DNA from: Cryptomeria japonica
Lineage: Eukaryota; Streptophyta; Pinopsida; Cupressales; Cupressaceae
Direction of reading: 5' to 3'
Assembly (NCBI RefSeq): GCF_030272615.1
Contig: NC_081407.1
Span: 434,962,730-435,026,729, forward strand
DNA: 64,000 nt
The notes beneath the pieces are model-generated. The model was given only the letters and a program-made list of their open reading frames with translations, was not told the origin of the DNA and did no database searches. A program made the position numbers and the translations under genes. This document shows, one piece after another, positions 32,227 to 43,396 of the stretch (within the stretch, counting starts at the first letter, position 1; each line of letters starts with the position of its first letter).

Positions 32227-32258
<32 letters not shown>
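30840..32258 (+). repeat. Gypsy 3' LTR, second part, cut at a TA tract
   Basis: It resumes with ATTAGTGGATTGGG and follows 18094-19527 of the 5' LTR to a TA microsatellite (about 32230-32258). The 5' LTR runs on for a further 1.4 kb (after removing its insertion), but here unrelated sequence begins. The 3' LTR is thus truncated at the microsatellite. Confidence 0.9.
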
Positions 32259-32261
<3 letters not shown>

Positions 32262-32676
32262 GCACATAAATATTTTTGTAAAAATATGTGCTAACACTTA
32301 TGTTGTCCATTTCATCCCTTGATCCACTTCTCATCTAATCTTATGTTGTTAATTTGGAATCCAAAATCATCCATCATGCCATCATAATCCCCAAATCCTC
32401 TCTCATCTAATCCATATCCTTTATTATTCAAATCGAATCCAAATCCAACCAATCTTGTTGTGTGTGGAGAGCAATCCACATCCCAATCAAGGAGCTAATC
32501 CAAAAAATTTAGGGAGGAGCGCATCCTTGGCTTCACCAATAGCTCAATCAGAGGAACAAGAGAGAACTCTCTCTTGCAAGGTATAAGAAGCTTGTTTTAT
32601 ACTTTATTTGGTTTGTTATGTTTATTTGGGTTTAAACTAACCATCTAACCTTGCATTGGTTTTCCCTTGCTTCAGG
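32259..32676. other. Unassigned 418-bp segment between gypsy LTR and LINE
   Basis: It starts with an imperfect inverted repeat (TAGCACATAAATATTTTTG and its near complement up to 32295) ending CTAACA, which could be the edge of another LTR. Later GCAAG is followed by GTATAAGAAG (about 32576-32590), which looks like a splice donor. The segment ends TTGCTTCAG (32668-32676), which looks like an acceptor, directly before the LINE coding sequence. I see no gene in it. Confidence 0.45.
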
Positions 32677-34366
32677 TTGCATCCAAAATTTGTCTTTCGG
32701 GGACAAAGCCTTTCTGCTAAGGAATAATTATAGCACCCAGGAATGGTTTAAGCCTATTAACCAAAACCTTAGAGAAGATTTTGTACACTGTGTTGCATAA
32801 ATTGATTGGTCTAAAATCCTTAAGGAGGGTAGGTTCCTGTACATTAGGAATCAGGGCAATGAAAGTGTTGTTTATTTACTTTAGTAGCTTGCCTCACCTA
32901 AAAAATTCCTTGGTGCCCAGTACAATATCTGGACCAAAAATATCCTAGAAGTCTTGAAAGAATGATGGGGGGAAGCTATCCAGCTCAAAGGCCTTAAAGG
33001 AACCCATTGAGAAAATTGCATCCTTGACTTCCATCTCAGTAACAAGTGCCATTATTATATTGTTGTTTTCCACCGTGAGAGGGGTTGGAAGACATTAGAG
33101 TAGGGAGTCATCCAAGTGGGGGTGCCTCATCATGTTGTTGTCCTCAAACAATTTAGAAAAGTATTCTGAAGCCAGTTTCCCAAGGGTTGCATCATCTTTG
33201 ATCTCCCAATTTTGGTCATTCTTTAGACAAGAAATGAGATTCCTCCTTCTATAAATACTTGTTGAACGGTGGAAAAAAGAAGAGTTTCTATCACCTTCAT
33301 GCAACCATTGAACTATAGACTTTTGTTTCTAGAAGATTTCCTCTCTAGCCATGTTTTCCCTCCATTTTCTTCTTAGTGTTTCCTCTTCTTTGTGTGTGGC
33401 TTCCCTAAGGTCCCCCCGGTCAATTCTTTCTTGAATAGTAGTTAGATTATCTATTAATTTCTTTTTCTATTGGATTAAGTTCCCAAAGGTGGATTTATTC
33501 CAACCTTTAACATTCATATGGATCAACTCCAATTTTTGAGAGACTATGTACATGGGTGTCCCATGAACGGGTGAGTTCCACCAGTTTCTTATAAAATCCT
33601 TGAACTCTGGATGGGAGGCCCACATGATTTCATACTGAAAAGGGTAGTTTCCTTTAGCATGATTAAGACGGCATAAAAAAATAACAACATTATGACCTGA
33701 CACCGTGCAAGGTAAGGTAGTTAAGGAGGCATTAGACCCTAAGTCCCAATTGCCTAAAATGAGGAATCTGTCCAATCTGACCTGAATGAGATGTTTCCCT
33801 TTCCTTTGATTGGACCAAGTAAATCTTTGTCCAATTATCTCTACATCAAGAAGACCATTCTTATTGATGAAATTAGCCATGTCCGACATGCTGTTTGAGT
33901 AGTTCTGTAGTCCACCCAGCTTCTCTAAGGGAAAGAGGGGGTAGTTAAAGTCCCCAACAAGAATCTAATGGGCATCAAGATCATTATACAAGAGAGTTGA
34001 AATGACTTCCCAGAGGGAGAGATGACCCAATCCTATGTTGGAACATAAATATTGACAAGAAACCAGGAGCTAGCCTGTGACGAAAGCTTGACAGAGAAAA
34101 AGATTGGGAGTGTAGGAAACAAAGATACCTGAAATTTGTGTGGGATCCCACATGGTAACCACACCACCTGAGGCTCTAGAAGCATTACTGATAAAGAACT
34201 TGGAACTCGACCAGATTTTGTCAGCAACGATGGCAAGCTAAGTGTCAATCATTTTGACCTCCTGAAGGAAAAGAATTTCAATTTTATTATCCAGAATACA
34301 ATTCTTAAGTGCAAACTAATTCTGAGGGATATTGAGGCCCTACATGTTCCATGAAAGTATTTTCAT
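32677..34366 (-). pseudogene. LINE ORF2 fragment: endonuclease and start of reverse transcriptase
   Basis: On the minus strand it starts MKILSWNM (34366-34343), the opening of an APE-type endonuclease, and goes on with LFLQEVKMID, ASGGVVTMWDPT, LVGDFNYPL-like text, then MSDMANFINKNGLLDVEI (33889) and GQRFTWSNQRKGK. The RT part begins near 33300 with HEGDRNSSFFHRSTS and reaches [14 protein letters not shown] and KGFVPERQILDAT near 32680, where it stops abruptly. The rest of RT and RNase H is missing. Many stops are present. LINEs normally lose their 5' end, so loss of the 3' half needs a later break. Confidence 0.88.
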
Positions 34367-34515
34367 TTCTTTCCTTTGATTGATGTCTCCAAGGTCATAT
34401 GTTTTCCATTGGCGACTTCGCTTGCTACTTCCTTTTGGTGTGAGAGTCTTTGGGATGGGCGACCCTATTTTAGGTCATTCCCCACATCAGTCTCAATGTG
34501 ACACGACTTCTGCCT

Positions 34516-36074
34516 CTACATGAACCAACCTTTAGCATAAGGGAGGTGACTACTTGAAGAAGTCCCCGGTGAAGAGAAATTTTTCATTGGGGTGGGGGGA
34601 ACCTCCGACACAGATACCCCAGACTTAGTGCTCACTACACACAAAATCTTGGCATTAGGGATTGATCCTTTATCATCAGATGTACCCAGGGAGGAAGGGT
34701 TTGTAGAAATCTCTCTCTCTTCTAAAGGAGTTGTATTTTCCCCAAAGGGAACATTTAGTGCTCCCAAGGGGCATGGCCCTTTCTCTGACAAGTTGGGAGG
34801 GGGACTTTCTCTGGGGAGTTTAGTAGCCTTCAACATAGGATGAATAATATGCTTATAAGATTTATGAGGAGAGTCGGGGAGATTATTGAGACTATCTTTG
34901 AATGGGTAATCCTCATAGTCCTCTACAATAGCAGGGGCATGTTATGGTAAGGGGTCCTTATTGACTAGGGGTTCCTTAAGCTCGAGGGGCCTTGCATTAA
35001 GAAATTAAATGTATAGCCTTAGAGCATTTCTTGTAGAATAGAGTGGCATTTTTATACACAATAGCCTAAGTCCAGCTTCCTAACTTAGATTTAAGAGTAA
35101 TAAAGTTTAGAAGGTTCTTACTAATAGCAACTTGGACATAGAAATAACCATACACCAGTTTGGACCTTATTCTTGTAACATCATACACAACAATGAATTG
35201 ACCAGATGTATTGCCTGACCATCAAAAGATAGATTCATCCCAATATTCTAGAGGAAGCCCCAAAAGGCAAACCCAAACTGGGGCCATTTTGTGAAGGTCA
35301 TCAGAGGGATCAAAACTAGGTCTGCATCTACAGAGGGACAAGTTATGCTTTCCATATGTCTAGAACCCAAAGAGAGCCATGATGATGTCCTCATCTGCCA
35401 TAAATTTGAAGAGGAAAAGGACACCCGACATAGCACTAATGGAAACATTGCCCTTGAGTTTCCATTTAGCAGTCACCCATTTTTGAGCCATCTCCACAGT
35501 GGGCCTAAGAGAGAAGAATTTTCCCACCAAAGTGTTCACCATGTTGAGCACAATATGGTCCATAACTTTGCCTGGTAAAATAAGAGTCATGCCTTCCTTA
35601 GTTTTAATTCTTTTTGGGGCAAAACTAGGGTCCACCCCTTCTTGAGAGCCTCCTAGAAGTGCCAATTTTCAGCCTTTATCGCATGCCTCACCTTTAGGTT
35701 GTTCCTTCTCTATTTCCCTTGGCTTGGAAACAGTCTCATCTTCCTTCTCTATTTTCCTTGGCTTGGAAGACCTCTCGTGAGCTACTGCAAATACCTTGGG
35801 ATTGGAAGTAGCCTTGATAGAAGGCCCCTCCCTCGGCCTTTTGGACAAATCTACAGTCATAAAACTGTTCACATTCACCTCAATCTCAGAAGAGAAACAC
35901 AAAGCGTTCTTCTTCGCATAAAGTGTATTCGGGATTTTCCCAAGGGGGGTTGACATTTGCACCTTTAGTGATAGAAACTATCACCTTGCCAAAGTCTGAT
36001 AGAGGATCAATAGGTGGTGGGAGTTGGCCCCCACCTTGTATGGGCTCCATATATGCAAGGAATTCAAAATTCAA
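34516..36074 (-). pseudogene. LINE ORF1 (gag-like, DUF4283)
   Basis: The minus-strand reading starts MNFEFLAYMEPIQGGG at 36074 and goes through KAREIEKE-like charged repeats and a DUF4283-like part (KVMDHIVLNMVNTL, WVTAKWKLKGNVSISAM, FKFMADEDI, 35600-35370). It ends in a Pro- and Ser-rich tail (PMKNFSSPGTSSSS, 34590-34545). The same blocks occur in the plus-strand LINE ORF1 (for example PLKNFSSSGASSS near 45200), so both LINEs are one family. It would bind LINE RNA. Frames are broken in several places. Confidence 0.82.
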
Positions 36075-36110
36075 AAACTTGCAGAGCGGGAAGCAGAGCA
36101 GAGCAGAAAG

Positions 36111-39103
36111 TTGTTGATTTGTCTAATCCACTATAGTTAAAATTGTTCTCTTAAATATGTTGTCTCTATCCTCAATGAGGTAAAAAATTATTGACTAAAC
36201 TTCACGCTTTAATATTATAATGTGGATGATAGATTTATTAGATTTCAAGCTTGATTCATATTATAATACATCCAACAATTCAAACATTGTTCATTCTCTC
36301 ATGCCCCCACACTAATAAAATAACATAACTACATAAATAATCATTATAATATGATCTTTCAAATCCTTTTAAACTTTTTCTCTTTCGAATATGCCATATG
36401 ATGTAATTTCTTATGTATTATTTTTTATTTTATTTATTCTATTTTAGTTAGGTTCGTTTATTTTGTATATTTTTATAATCATTTTGTTGAGAATCTTTTA
36501 GCTTAATGTAATATATTATCAATTTGTTGGCTTTTAATAGAATACAACTATTTATTAAGAAATTAGTCTTAATATTAATTTTGAGATGTTTTTATTTAGA
36601 TAAAATTTAAATATAAAAAAACCAAAAATATAAAATCGTGACTATTATTTTCATGTCTCATATTGAATGACGAATAAATTATAAAATAATTTTTTATAAT
36701 TTCTATTATGTCAATCTTATTTCTTAATAATAGTGATTCACAAAGTATTGGGGATATTCTTAAGCTTTCATGAGTTAAAACTTTTTGAGACTTGTCAACG
36801 TTTCAAATGGTTTCAATAAAAATATAGTTTATCTTCTAATAGATATGAAAATAGGACATAATGTTCATATTAGTTAAAAAATACAAAATGAAACATAAAC
36901 TAGTAGTATAAAGTCTAAGGGAGACATGTACACATTAACTTAGAGAACACAATTACCCTAGAGAAGTTATGAATGACAAAAAATGTAACAAAAGTGACCA
37001 TTTTTCTCCTTCATTATACTTTTCGAGTCCAATAAAAATACATACACCAAGTCTATCTAATAAAATAGAGCTTTACCCATGGTTAACACTATCTCCTCAC
37101 TTCTACAAAATTAATTTGTTGACTCGTGTATGAAAACAATGAGCGAGAAATACACAAAATGAGCAACACCAACACCAAATCTTCAAAGTGGAGGAGATAA
37201 AAAAGAGTTAAATCATATTTAATCGAATCAAATCTTATTATTTTTAAATAGATTGAAACAACTGTATGAAGATTGGTTTTGATTCGTCTCATTCTAAATT
37301 TCTACTTTGGTAGGGTTCCTTGAGCTTAAGGTATGAAAACTTCTTACTCCAATAAAAGGAATAAGCATGAATTCATAAGCAGAGGAGAATAGAGGAAAAT
37401 GAAGCCAATCATTGCATGCGTGGTACCTAATTCAATACTTAATGGATCTTTAAAGCGTACAAACTTTTTTGCTAAAATTTTTCACTGTAAGAATGATGAG
37501 AACAAATTATTTGAGTAAAATCCTCAATAATTGTAACATAGAGATAAAAATTTCATATTGTATGGGATCATTTCTTTACAGCTTTTATAATCAACAAAAC
37601 CCACTGAAAAATTCTGGTAGTCTGTCGACAAGGTTGTTGGTCTAAATGATCCTGATAAACATCCCATAAACATATATGCAAAAGTTTTTGAAGTATAATA
37701 AATTTATTAGTTCCTGCCTGCAGGAAATTAGAGTGAAGGATTCAAAATTAAATAGTGATTAAACTATATTGCAGCAACCAATTAGAATTCAGTATTGTCT
37801 GAGATTTGTTTTCTATACAGTAGTTCCTCTTGTGAAGTTGCATATATTTTAAGGCAACTATTACTTTAAAACATTTTGGCACAATATTATTGGGCTATGT
37901 TTGCGGTTGTAGGATGTCAGGCAAGCTTTATATGCTCCCGATGCGAGAGAACGCACATCTCTCAAGAGCCTACTCTAGGCTTTGCAGGACTGCAAACATT
38001 TCAAGGTGATGAGGTTGCAGATAACAAACACAGGAGGCTACAGGTCAAAAGGACAGTTGGCATCAAGGGTTTTATATTTGATGCATGCAAAGAGAGGTGG
38101 ATTGTGTTGGATTTTATTCTCTCCCACTATTCATTACTCTTCCCTCATGTTTTTGGTTGTAGTAGCGATAGGGTTAAGTTGTAGTGAAGCTCCAGGCCAC
38201 CACCCAAGGCAATGATGTACAAGCTCATGGATCTCTCTCTTACCATGCTCATTCTAAATGACAATAATTTAAATGATGCCACGAATTAATACTTGTAAGT
38301 AATTTCTCTGTGTTTAAATAGGGGAATGTTTTTGCATTGGTTTTGTATGTCCTCAAAATAAGAAAGGCAGTTGCAGGGCCATGAAAACAGAGTTTCCGAC
38401 TGTAACTTGGAACACATGGCCATCAAATTGTTGACCAACTAACCTAGATGCAAGAAATCTTCCCATAATTACACAGGAAATTCAATTAAATTATGTAATC
38501 TCGATAATATCACATTCTCATTTTTTGACAGTATTGGCTAAAGATCTGCAGGTTTTATAAATAATGAGCATATTTAAAGGATTATCTTCATATCTTAGAT
38601 GTGTCACAGGATCTGAGAATTTATTTTGTAGGAAGATTCACAACACAAGCCTAAAAACACTCATGGCAACACTGTAAGTATAACCAATCCATTCTATTTT
38701 ATTTTGCTTAGTGCTCGTGCAAACATTCATATTCTCAATTTTAGCTTAAATTTATGTTTTATCAACAGTAAACATTAGTTTCATTGGATTGCGGAGATGT
38801 AATTCCTCCAGTTGTCAATTCTAAATCAAAGCCCCCTACATTGTTTGATGGAACCACAAGATAAAGCTGGCATGGCAATCAATTTTTGGTTGATTTGTGG
38901 GTTTGATAAATAAGATTTCAATACATGGGGTTTCCTTAAAATGTGAAGAGGCAATGTAAGTTATTTTGTTAAAATTTGTAAAGAATTCTTAAATTTAGGA
39001 ACGAATATCAAGGATTTATATTGATGCCTTTTCCTGGGAAAAATAAAATCCTATATCCCGCAATAAGTTCTTTGCTAGTCTCAAATGGTGGTTAATTATG
39101 CAG
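36111..39103. other. AT-rich intergenic sequence, no gene recognised
   Basis: I see no transposon coding regions. A more balanced stretch at 37890-38215 has two overlapping open frames of about 100 and 77 codons, with C-x2-C (CSRCE) in one, but neither resembles a family I know. The remainder is A- and T-rich with no repeats that I could link elsewhere. Confidence 0.5.
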
Positions 39104-39755
39104 TTTCTCAAGGTATCAAGACCATTGGGGTTGTTTCCTCAACATGCTTCAAGGTTTCAATGGGAAAATTCCAAGCCTCCTACTAAAGAGCTAATGATTT
39201 TCTACAAGGGCAAAATGAAAATCTTCTCGATGTTTCTCTTGAAAGAGTAAGCAGTTTTTTCATGTTTGATCCAATATTGTCCATAGGTGAAACAGGGGGT
39301 TTAAAAACCATTAAAACATGTCAAATTCTCAATCTTCTAACCAATAGTTTGTTTCTTCAACAAGCAGAAAGTATAATGAAGTTGGCTTGGGAAATCGACG
39401 CAGTCAAATGAGGTTTCGTCCTCTTCCACCACTGCTTCAAATTCCCTACCTTTACCCACAGGATTAAGAAAACATGTTACAAATCGTGAAGAATTTTTGG
39501 CCGAAGCAAATCAAACCCTATTTCATGCCAGTAAGTTCTAAAATTAGATTTGTAATATTTACACAATGGAAGAAAATCGGATTTGTAATATTTACACTAG
39601 AAGAAACTTAGATTTGAAAAATTTACATGAAAACAATTTCTGTGTACAGTATTAACGAAAAAATTTGTTTTGTAGAACTTCCGATTGCAAAAAAATTATC
39701 TCTGCAACGTTTTCTCGATGATGATGTTGAAAGCAGAGCCCTTAGAAAATTGTAA
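39104..39755 (+). pseudogene. JAZ/TIFY-like gene, three exons with a frameshift
   Basis: Exon 39104-39246 follows TTATGCAG and reads KELMIFYKGKMKIFSMF, a TIFY motif with M for T. It ends at AGA|GTAAGC. Exon 39368-39530 follows AAGCAG and reads ESIMKLA, then, one frame over, SNEVSSSSTTASNSLPLP and EEFLAEANQTLFHA, and ends before GTAAGT. Exon 39676-39755 follows TTTTGTAG and reads LPIAKKLSLQRFLDDDVES and then a stop, which resembles the Jas motif (LPIA-x2-x-SLxRFL) but lacks the usual KRxxR. JAZ proteins repress jasmonate-responsive transcription factors. The frame break inside the second exon and the weak Jas end suggest a pseudogene or a sequence error. The first exon was not found. Confidence 0.68.
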
Positions 39756-42295
39756 TGATTATTCTTTGTGGAATCAAACATTTTTCCACTTGAATTATTT
39801 GAATTATTTGATTATAACAAGGAAATAGAAAGGAATTTATTTTTCCTTGGCATAGATTGCAAACTTTTTCTATTTAATATAGATACTACATGACAAACTT
39901 GATTAACTACTAGTGTCGACTTATTTCAGAACTCTATTTACCTGTTGTTTCATTGTCTAAAGACTAGATACAAAACCTTTTGCAGATGAATGATAGGTCA
40001 TACACCATGCCTATATGTTGAAAAACATGGAAAAACAGAGCATGTATGGGAATTAGAAACAAAGCTAGTATACAAAGGCCATAGGAAGAGATAAATTTGA
40101 TTTTTTTGCTGATTAAAATATATTTTTAATTAAATTTAATGCAAATCATAGTGTTTTTGAAGGACTTAGACAATAGAAATTTCCATTGAAGGAGCAAGGG
40201 GCAGTTTGCATCCAAGCAACCTATTGTACTTGGTATGTTACTACTTTAAATATAGGCAGTATCTACTTGGTGATTGGTATCAAGCCTTTCATAGAGTTTC
40301 TCTATAGCCCTTTCATAGAGTTTCTCTGTAGCCAAGGTTGAACTTTGGTGTCTTGGTAAATGTGGCTCAGGATTTGAGCTTTGAGCTTCACCATCTCAAA
40401 ATCCAATGGAGAGACATTAGTTGTGGTCATATCCCTATTCTTCATTTAATTTCCTAGGCATGTATAAGGAGCAATTCTATAAATTTTCATTGTGTTTCTG
40501 TTTCTATTCTTAGATTTAAATTACTTAACATCTCAAGACTCTCTTAGATTTAAATTGCTTAACATGTCAAGACTCCCCTTTTTATTTGGCATTTTGCATT
40601 GGCTGTAATTATAGATTGCATGTGCTCGCTTGTTTTCTCTATTTTTTCTATGGTCACATCCTTTTTGGTAGAAGGAAGAACATTATAATGTATTGCCGAT
40701 TTATATTTGTCATTGGCTAGTTGCCATATCTCTCTAGGGTGAACCTATTATGTGGAACCTTTTTCTTTCCTTACCATTGTGAAATGGAATTATTATTAAC
40801 ATAGTAGCCAATAAACAAATTTCATCTGTGCTTAAATGTGGTTTTCTAACTATTATTAAATAGAATTAATACTTGATCTTTGGCATATCGAATTGCTTAT
40901 CAAATTGAATCCAAACATCTAGTTTCAAGATTGTTAGGATATGGAGATATCACCATCTTAATAGCAAGTAATTAGAATCTCTTATTCACTGAATCAAATA
41001 AGTCCATGGCCTTTGTGTAATCTATTGTAATACCTCATTTTAGACAAAAATTTAATCAAATGTTGCCCCTAGTATTCAATTTCATCCTCCTCTTCATACT
41101 TATTTCAATAATAAAAGTAACAATATATTTGCAATGGAAAATTATGAGCAAAAGGGAGAGATTTGGGTGCTAGGAATTATAGTACATGTCACATTCTGAT
41201 TATTTGAAAAAACTTGCCCTTAACAATGTGGATATTGCAACGTGTTTCATTCCTTCTCATGGATTTTGAAGATGCAAAAATTTCACTGTTTCCTTGCTGA
41301 AATGACTCTGTTGGCTATTGATTATTTGGATCATTTAATAGCCTACACAAACATAGAGTAATAAAAGAGGACATAGAGTAATAAAAGAGGGATTGGCAAA
41401 TGCTCCTTTTCTGAAGCCACTGATTATGATCTGTCCATGGCTATTGGTTTGCATTATTTCTGCATGGTGACCTTACATTTTTGTAGTCCTGTAATTGCAA
41501 ATGACATTTAACCTATCATAGTTGTTTTTGTATTAACTTAACAAAGATGCAACTATCACTATTCATTATTTTAAAGGACTGTCAGAGAATGATTTTTCTT
41601 CTTCTCATCATTCTTGTAACTACTGATTCACCACACCAAACACCCAAATTTCCTACCTGCCATTGCTTGGCAGGAACTACATTGCTTGCAGCTCTTGTTT
41701 ATATATTCTTGTTCTTGTTTATTTTCTCTGTCATATTGAGGATTCAACATGCATTACCACTTAATAGTTGAGCTTTGGATACCTATATTTGACTCAGTAT
41801 TGGATTTCCCTTTTTTATGTTAACTGATTTTCTATTTTGTTTTTTATTATATTTTTTTAATCTTATGTATGTTTTTTCAAAAAAAAATTATTATATGTTT
41901 TTAATTTGTTAGTTTTGAAACTTCATTCTATATAAAATATTGTTCTTTGGTTTTATTGAATTTGCAAATAGTAGTTATGTTAAACTGTTGTAGTTATGTT
42001 AAAGATATACTTTTCTCAAAATGTCTAAGTTTAGTCTTTATTCTCTTTTTAATAAGTTGGTTGAAGGTTCTACAAGACTTCAATAACAAGAAGAGATTGA
42101 AGAATGAAACTCTAAATACTACATCAAATCTTTAAATCTATTGTGAAATAATCCTTAAATCTATTGCCAAATTTCTAAATCATTTTTTATGAATTACTAT
42201 TGGTGTAACCATATCAAACACTACTATACATAGATGATAAATTGTGAATGTAATTATCTTTAAAATTAATACATAATACTATTTACCGATAAAAA
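39756..42295. other. AT-rich intergenic sequence with short tandem duplications
   Basis: No gene is recognised. Three local duplications stand out. A TTTCATAGAGTTTCTCT unit occurs twice at 40287-40331. A unit of about 35 bp with CTTAGATTTAAATT(A/G)CTTAAC is repeated at 40511-40575. ACATAGAGTAATAAAAGAGG is repeated exactly at 41351-41390. Confidence 0.6.
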
Positions 42296-42299
42296 TAAA

Positions 42300-43396
42300 A
42301 AAATTGCCGCTAAAGTTTCAAGGGATAATGCTTCCCTTGGTGGTAAGGTGGCTTCTCATTTCATGGGGACCCCTACAAGCACTCTGCATGTGAATGAGAT
42401 GACAAATAATGGTACTGAGATGATGGGTTCTTGAGGACCTTTGGTGGGTTCCCAACCCGGGGATTTAGGGCCCCTCTCAAATTCCAAGTTGATTGTCACT
42501 CATGATGAGACTATTTCTAGAGTTGGAGAGATAGAGAAGGTGCAACCAAATGGTGGCACACTTGACAAGAGTTGGAATAATGTTTTTGTTGGCAACACTC
42601 AAGGAGCGGGGGACCCCAACTTTGTCCCTAAATGATTACAAACTTAGGAGGACACGACTATTGTCTTACTAAATGTGTTTGTTGATCGTATTGTGTCCAA
42701 CATGAACAATAGTCTTGTGGAAAAATTAATCTCCCTCAAACCTACCATCAATATGGTAAGAAAATGAGTTGCTACAAAATGGAAGCTTAAGGGCAGTGTC
42801 TCTATTAGCACCATGCCTAGTGCTCTCTTTCTTCTTAAGTTTATGGTGGAGGAGGATGTTGGCATGGTTCTCTCAGGATTTTGGATGTATGGCAAGTATC
42901 ACCTTTCTTTGTGTAGATGGAAACCTGACTTCAATCTAGCAGTTGATTTGCATAAGTCTACCCTTGTCTGGGTCTTCCTTCTAGGACTACCTTTGGAATA
43001 CTAGGATGAATCTGTGTTTAGATAGATTGGAAATATGTTTAGGCACTTTGTGGCGGTGGACGAGATTACCCATGCTCATTTTTGTGTTTTGGCTAGGGTC
43101 AGTAAAAATCTTCCCAACTTTATAACTTTGAAATCCAAACTGGGAAGTTGGACTTAGGCTTTGACTTATGAAAATGCTACTCTCTTTTGTCAAAAATGCT
43201 CCAAAGTTGGCCATCTAGTTTCCAAATGTAAGGCCTTTTGATCCTACACCTCTCAAGCTTAAGTGACCTATGGTTGATGTGGACTCTTCAGCGAAGGGGA
43301 TTACTGGTTTTGTGGCAGATAGCGATGACTATCCCTTTTGGGAAACAATTGACAAGTTACTAGAAACCCCTACTAAGCTTTTTAGCAAGATTGTTA
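42300..43396 (+). pseudogene. LINE ORF1, first part (DUF4283 and zinc knuckle)
   Basis: The plus reading goes through ISRVGEIEKVQPNGG and TKWKLKGSVSISTM, then LLKFMVEEDVGMVLSGFWMY and RWKPDFNLAVDLHKSTLVWV, which form a DUF4283 RNA-binding domain. The knuckle follows: TYENATLFCQKCSKVGHLVS with KC after it (about 43160-43232, C-x2-C-x4-H-x4-C). It ends with TPTKLFSKIV at the solo LTR border. Stops at about 42633, 43003 and 43240 break it. Confidence 0.85.

Larger units (their letters stand above)
762..32258 (+). mobile_element. Ty3/gypsy chromovirus, nested and decayed
   Basis: This is a plus-strand LTR retrotransposon. Its parts in order are the 5' LTR (762-21781, interrupted), a primer binding site matching initiator-Met tRNA, gag with a CCHC knuckle, protease, reverse transcriptase, RNase H, integrase with a C-terminal chromodomain, a polypurine tract and a partial 3' LTR. 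The gene order PR-RT-RH-INT and the chromodomain make it a Ty3 chromovirus, probably of the Tekay/Del group (inference). Stop codons interrupt every domain, so it is dead. Four other insertions lie inside it: a copia element, two solo LTRs and a truncated copia tail. The right end is lost at a TA tract. Confidence 0.93.

Noticed and set aside
32259-32296. Hairpin considered as a Helitron end
   Set aside because: The stem is imperfect, no CTRR terminus lies at the proper distance, and no Rep/helicase text is present. The CTAACA end fits an LTR edge better.
35248-35578. Open frames on both strands opposite LINE ORF1
   Set aside because: The plus-strand frame is a shadow of the minus-strand LINE ORF1 coding sequence, whose DUF4283 text is recognisable.
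37876-38215. Overlapping frames of 102 and 77 codons with a C-x2-C pair
   Set aside because: No match to a known zinc-binding domain, and no second metal-binding pair. Kept only as unassigned sequence.
41547-41771. Hydrophobic 74-codon open frame
   Set aside because: It is rich in L, I and F as expected from a T-rich region, with no signal of selection or family resemblance.
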